Origin: a bacterium
GTDB lineage: Bacteria; Gemmatimonadota; Gemmatimonadetes; Gemmatimonadales; Gemmatimonadaceae
Direction: 5' to 3'
NCBI GenBank assembly: GCA_021802745.1
Contig: JAJZRK010000073.1
Coordinates: 1-14,054 of the forward strand
Length of the DNA stretch: 14,054 nt
The notes below the pieces were generated by a model. That model was not told the origin of the DNA. It saw only the letters and a list, made by a program, of their open reading frames with translations, and did not search any database. Below, in pieces: positions 13,632 through 14,054 of this stretch; position 1 is the first letter of the stretch; every line of letters begins with the position of its first letter. Both the position numbers and the translations under genes were made by a program.

Positions 13632-14054
13632 GCCCCGAGCCGGTCGAGCATCGGCTGCGTGACGAGGCAGATGCCGCGGTCGGTGCGGCGGAACCGCGCC
13701 GCGTCGAGCGGCGGGTCCTCGCCCACCACGAGCCCGTCGGGAATGCGCACGCCGTGGTCAATGATGACGTTGCGCAGGCGGGCGTAGCGCCCGATGTCGG
13801 TCTCCGGCAGGATCACCGCGTTCTCCACCTGCGCGTACGAGTGCACGTGCGCGCCGGTGAACAGCAGCGAGCGCCGGACCGTGGCGCCCGACACGATGCA
13901 CCCGCCCGACACGAGCGACGAGATGGCGGTGCCGCGCCGGTCGTGCTCGTCGAAGACGAACTTGGCGGGCGGCGAGATCTCCGCGTACGACCAGATGGGC
14001 CAGTCCTTGTCGAAGACGTCGAGCGACGGCACCACGTCGGTGAGGTCAATGTTG
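13628..14054 (-). CDS. glgC: glucose-1-phosphate adenylyltransferase, C-terminal part
   Basis: The last 141 or so codons of glgC are present; the gene enters from the right edge. They encode the end of the nucleotidyltransferase part ([17 protein letters not shown]) and the left-handed beta-helix with its repeated hexapeptides ([38 protein letters not shown]), ending [15 protein letters not shown]. The enzyme makes ADP-glucose from glucose-1-phosphate and ATP, the committed step of bacterial glycogen synthesis and usually allosterically controlled. The catalytic and regulatory N-terminus lies outside the window. Its stop overlaps the glgA start. Confidence 0.95.
   Translation of the reverse strand, partial: NIDLTDVVPSLDVFDKDWPIWSYAEISPPAKFVFDEHDRRGTAISSLVSGGCIVSGATVRRSLLFTGAHVHSYAQVENAVILPETDIGRYARLRNVIIDHGVRIPDGLVVGEDPPLDAARFRRTDRGICLVTQPMLDRLGA

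Noticed and set aside
11133..13787. Plus-strand open frame of 884 codons
   Set aside because: It is antisense to glgA and the front of glgX-malQ, whose motifs are complete; this is a GC-driven shadow.
1..14054. CRISPR arrays, tRNA or rRNA genes
   Set aside because: I saw no regularly spaced direct repeats and no tRNA- or rRNA-like sequence.

Overview
The window is high-GC bacterial chromosome. A secreted alpha-amylase and a GlgC-GlgA glycogen pathway, together with integron-type cassettes, point to a Gram-negative-type environmental bacterium. Gemmatimonadota would fit, but nothing here proves the phylum. Every convincing gene lies on the minus strand, so transcription runs from right to left.

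Right two thirds (about 4532-14054): a compact glycogen/maltodextrin operon in the order glgC (3' part only), glgA, a glgX-malQ fusion, an MFS sugar transporter of the SLC45/sucrose-maltose type, and a secreted GH13 amylase fused to an esterase domain. Neighbouring genes overlap by ATGA or lie 3-13 bases apart, so they look co-transcribed and translationally coupled. Together they cover extracellular alpha-glucan cleavage, uptake of malto-oligosaccharides, disproportionation and debranching, and ADP-glucose-dependent glycogen synthesis.

Middle (about 2021-4442): a stretch of integron gene cassettes with no integrase in view. Two well-formed attC sites (2321-2459 and 3401-3468) and degenerate core sites at 4248-4442 delimit cassettes for a DUF429 protein, a PD-(D/E)XK nuclease and a small exported, probably outer-membrane protein. 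The extra base in the L'' box of both good attC sites shows that the array points to the minus strand, like its genes and like the glg operon upstream.

Left (1-2020): the third cassette gene is split by an IS110-family element of about 1.55 kb (transposase 786-1940). Removing it with one copy of the repeated TCTA (464-467 and 2021-2024) restores an uninterrupted 205-codon frame. The 310 bases of non-coding sequence downstream of the transposase hold several hairpins, plus two 8-base matches to the insertion junctions in the order expected of an IS110 bridge RNA. At the left edge a second gene starts at base 52 and runs out of the window. Its 17 visible residues resemble the N-terminus of IS4-type transposases.

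The most interesting material is the IS110 element with its candidate bridge RNA inside a cassette gene, the integrase-less array placed behind a housekeeping operon, and the two enzyme fusions in the glg operon.
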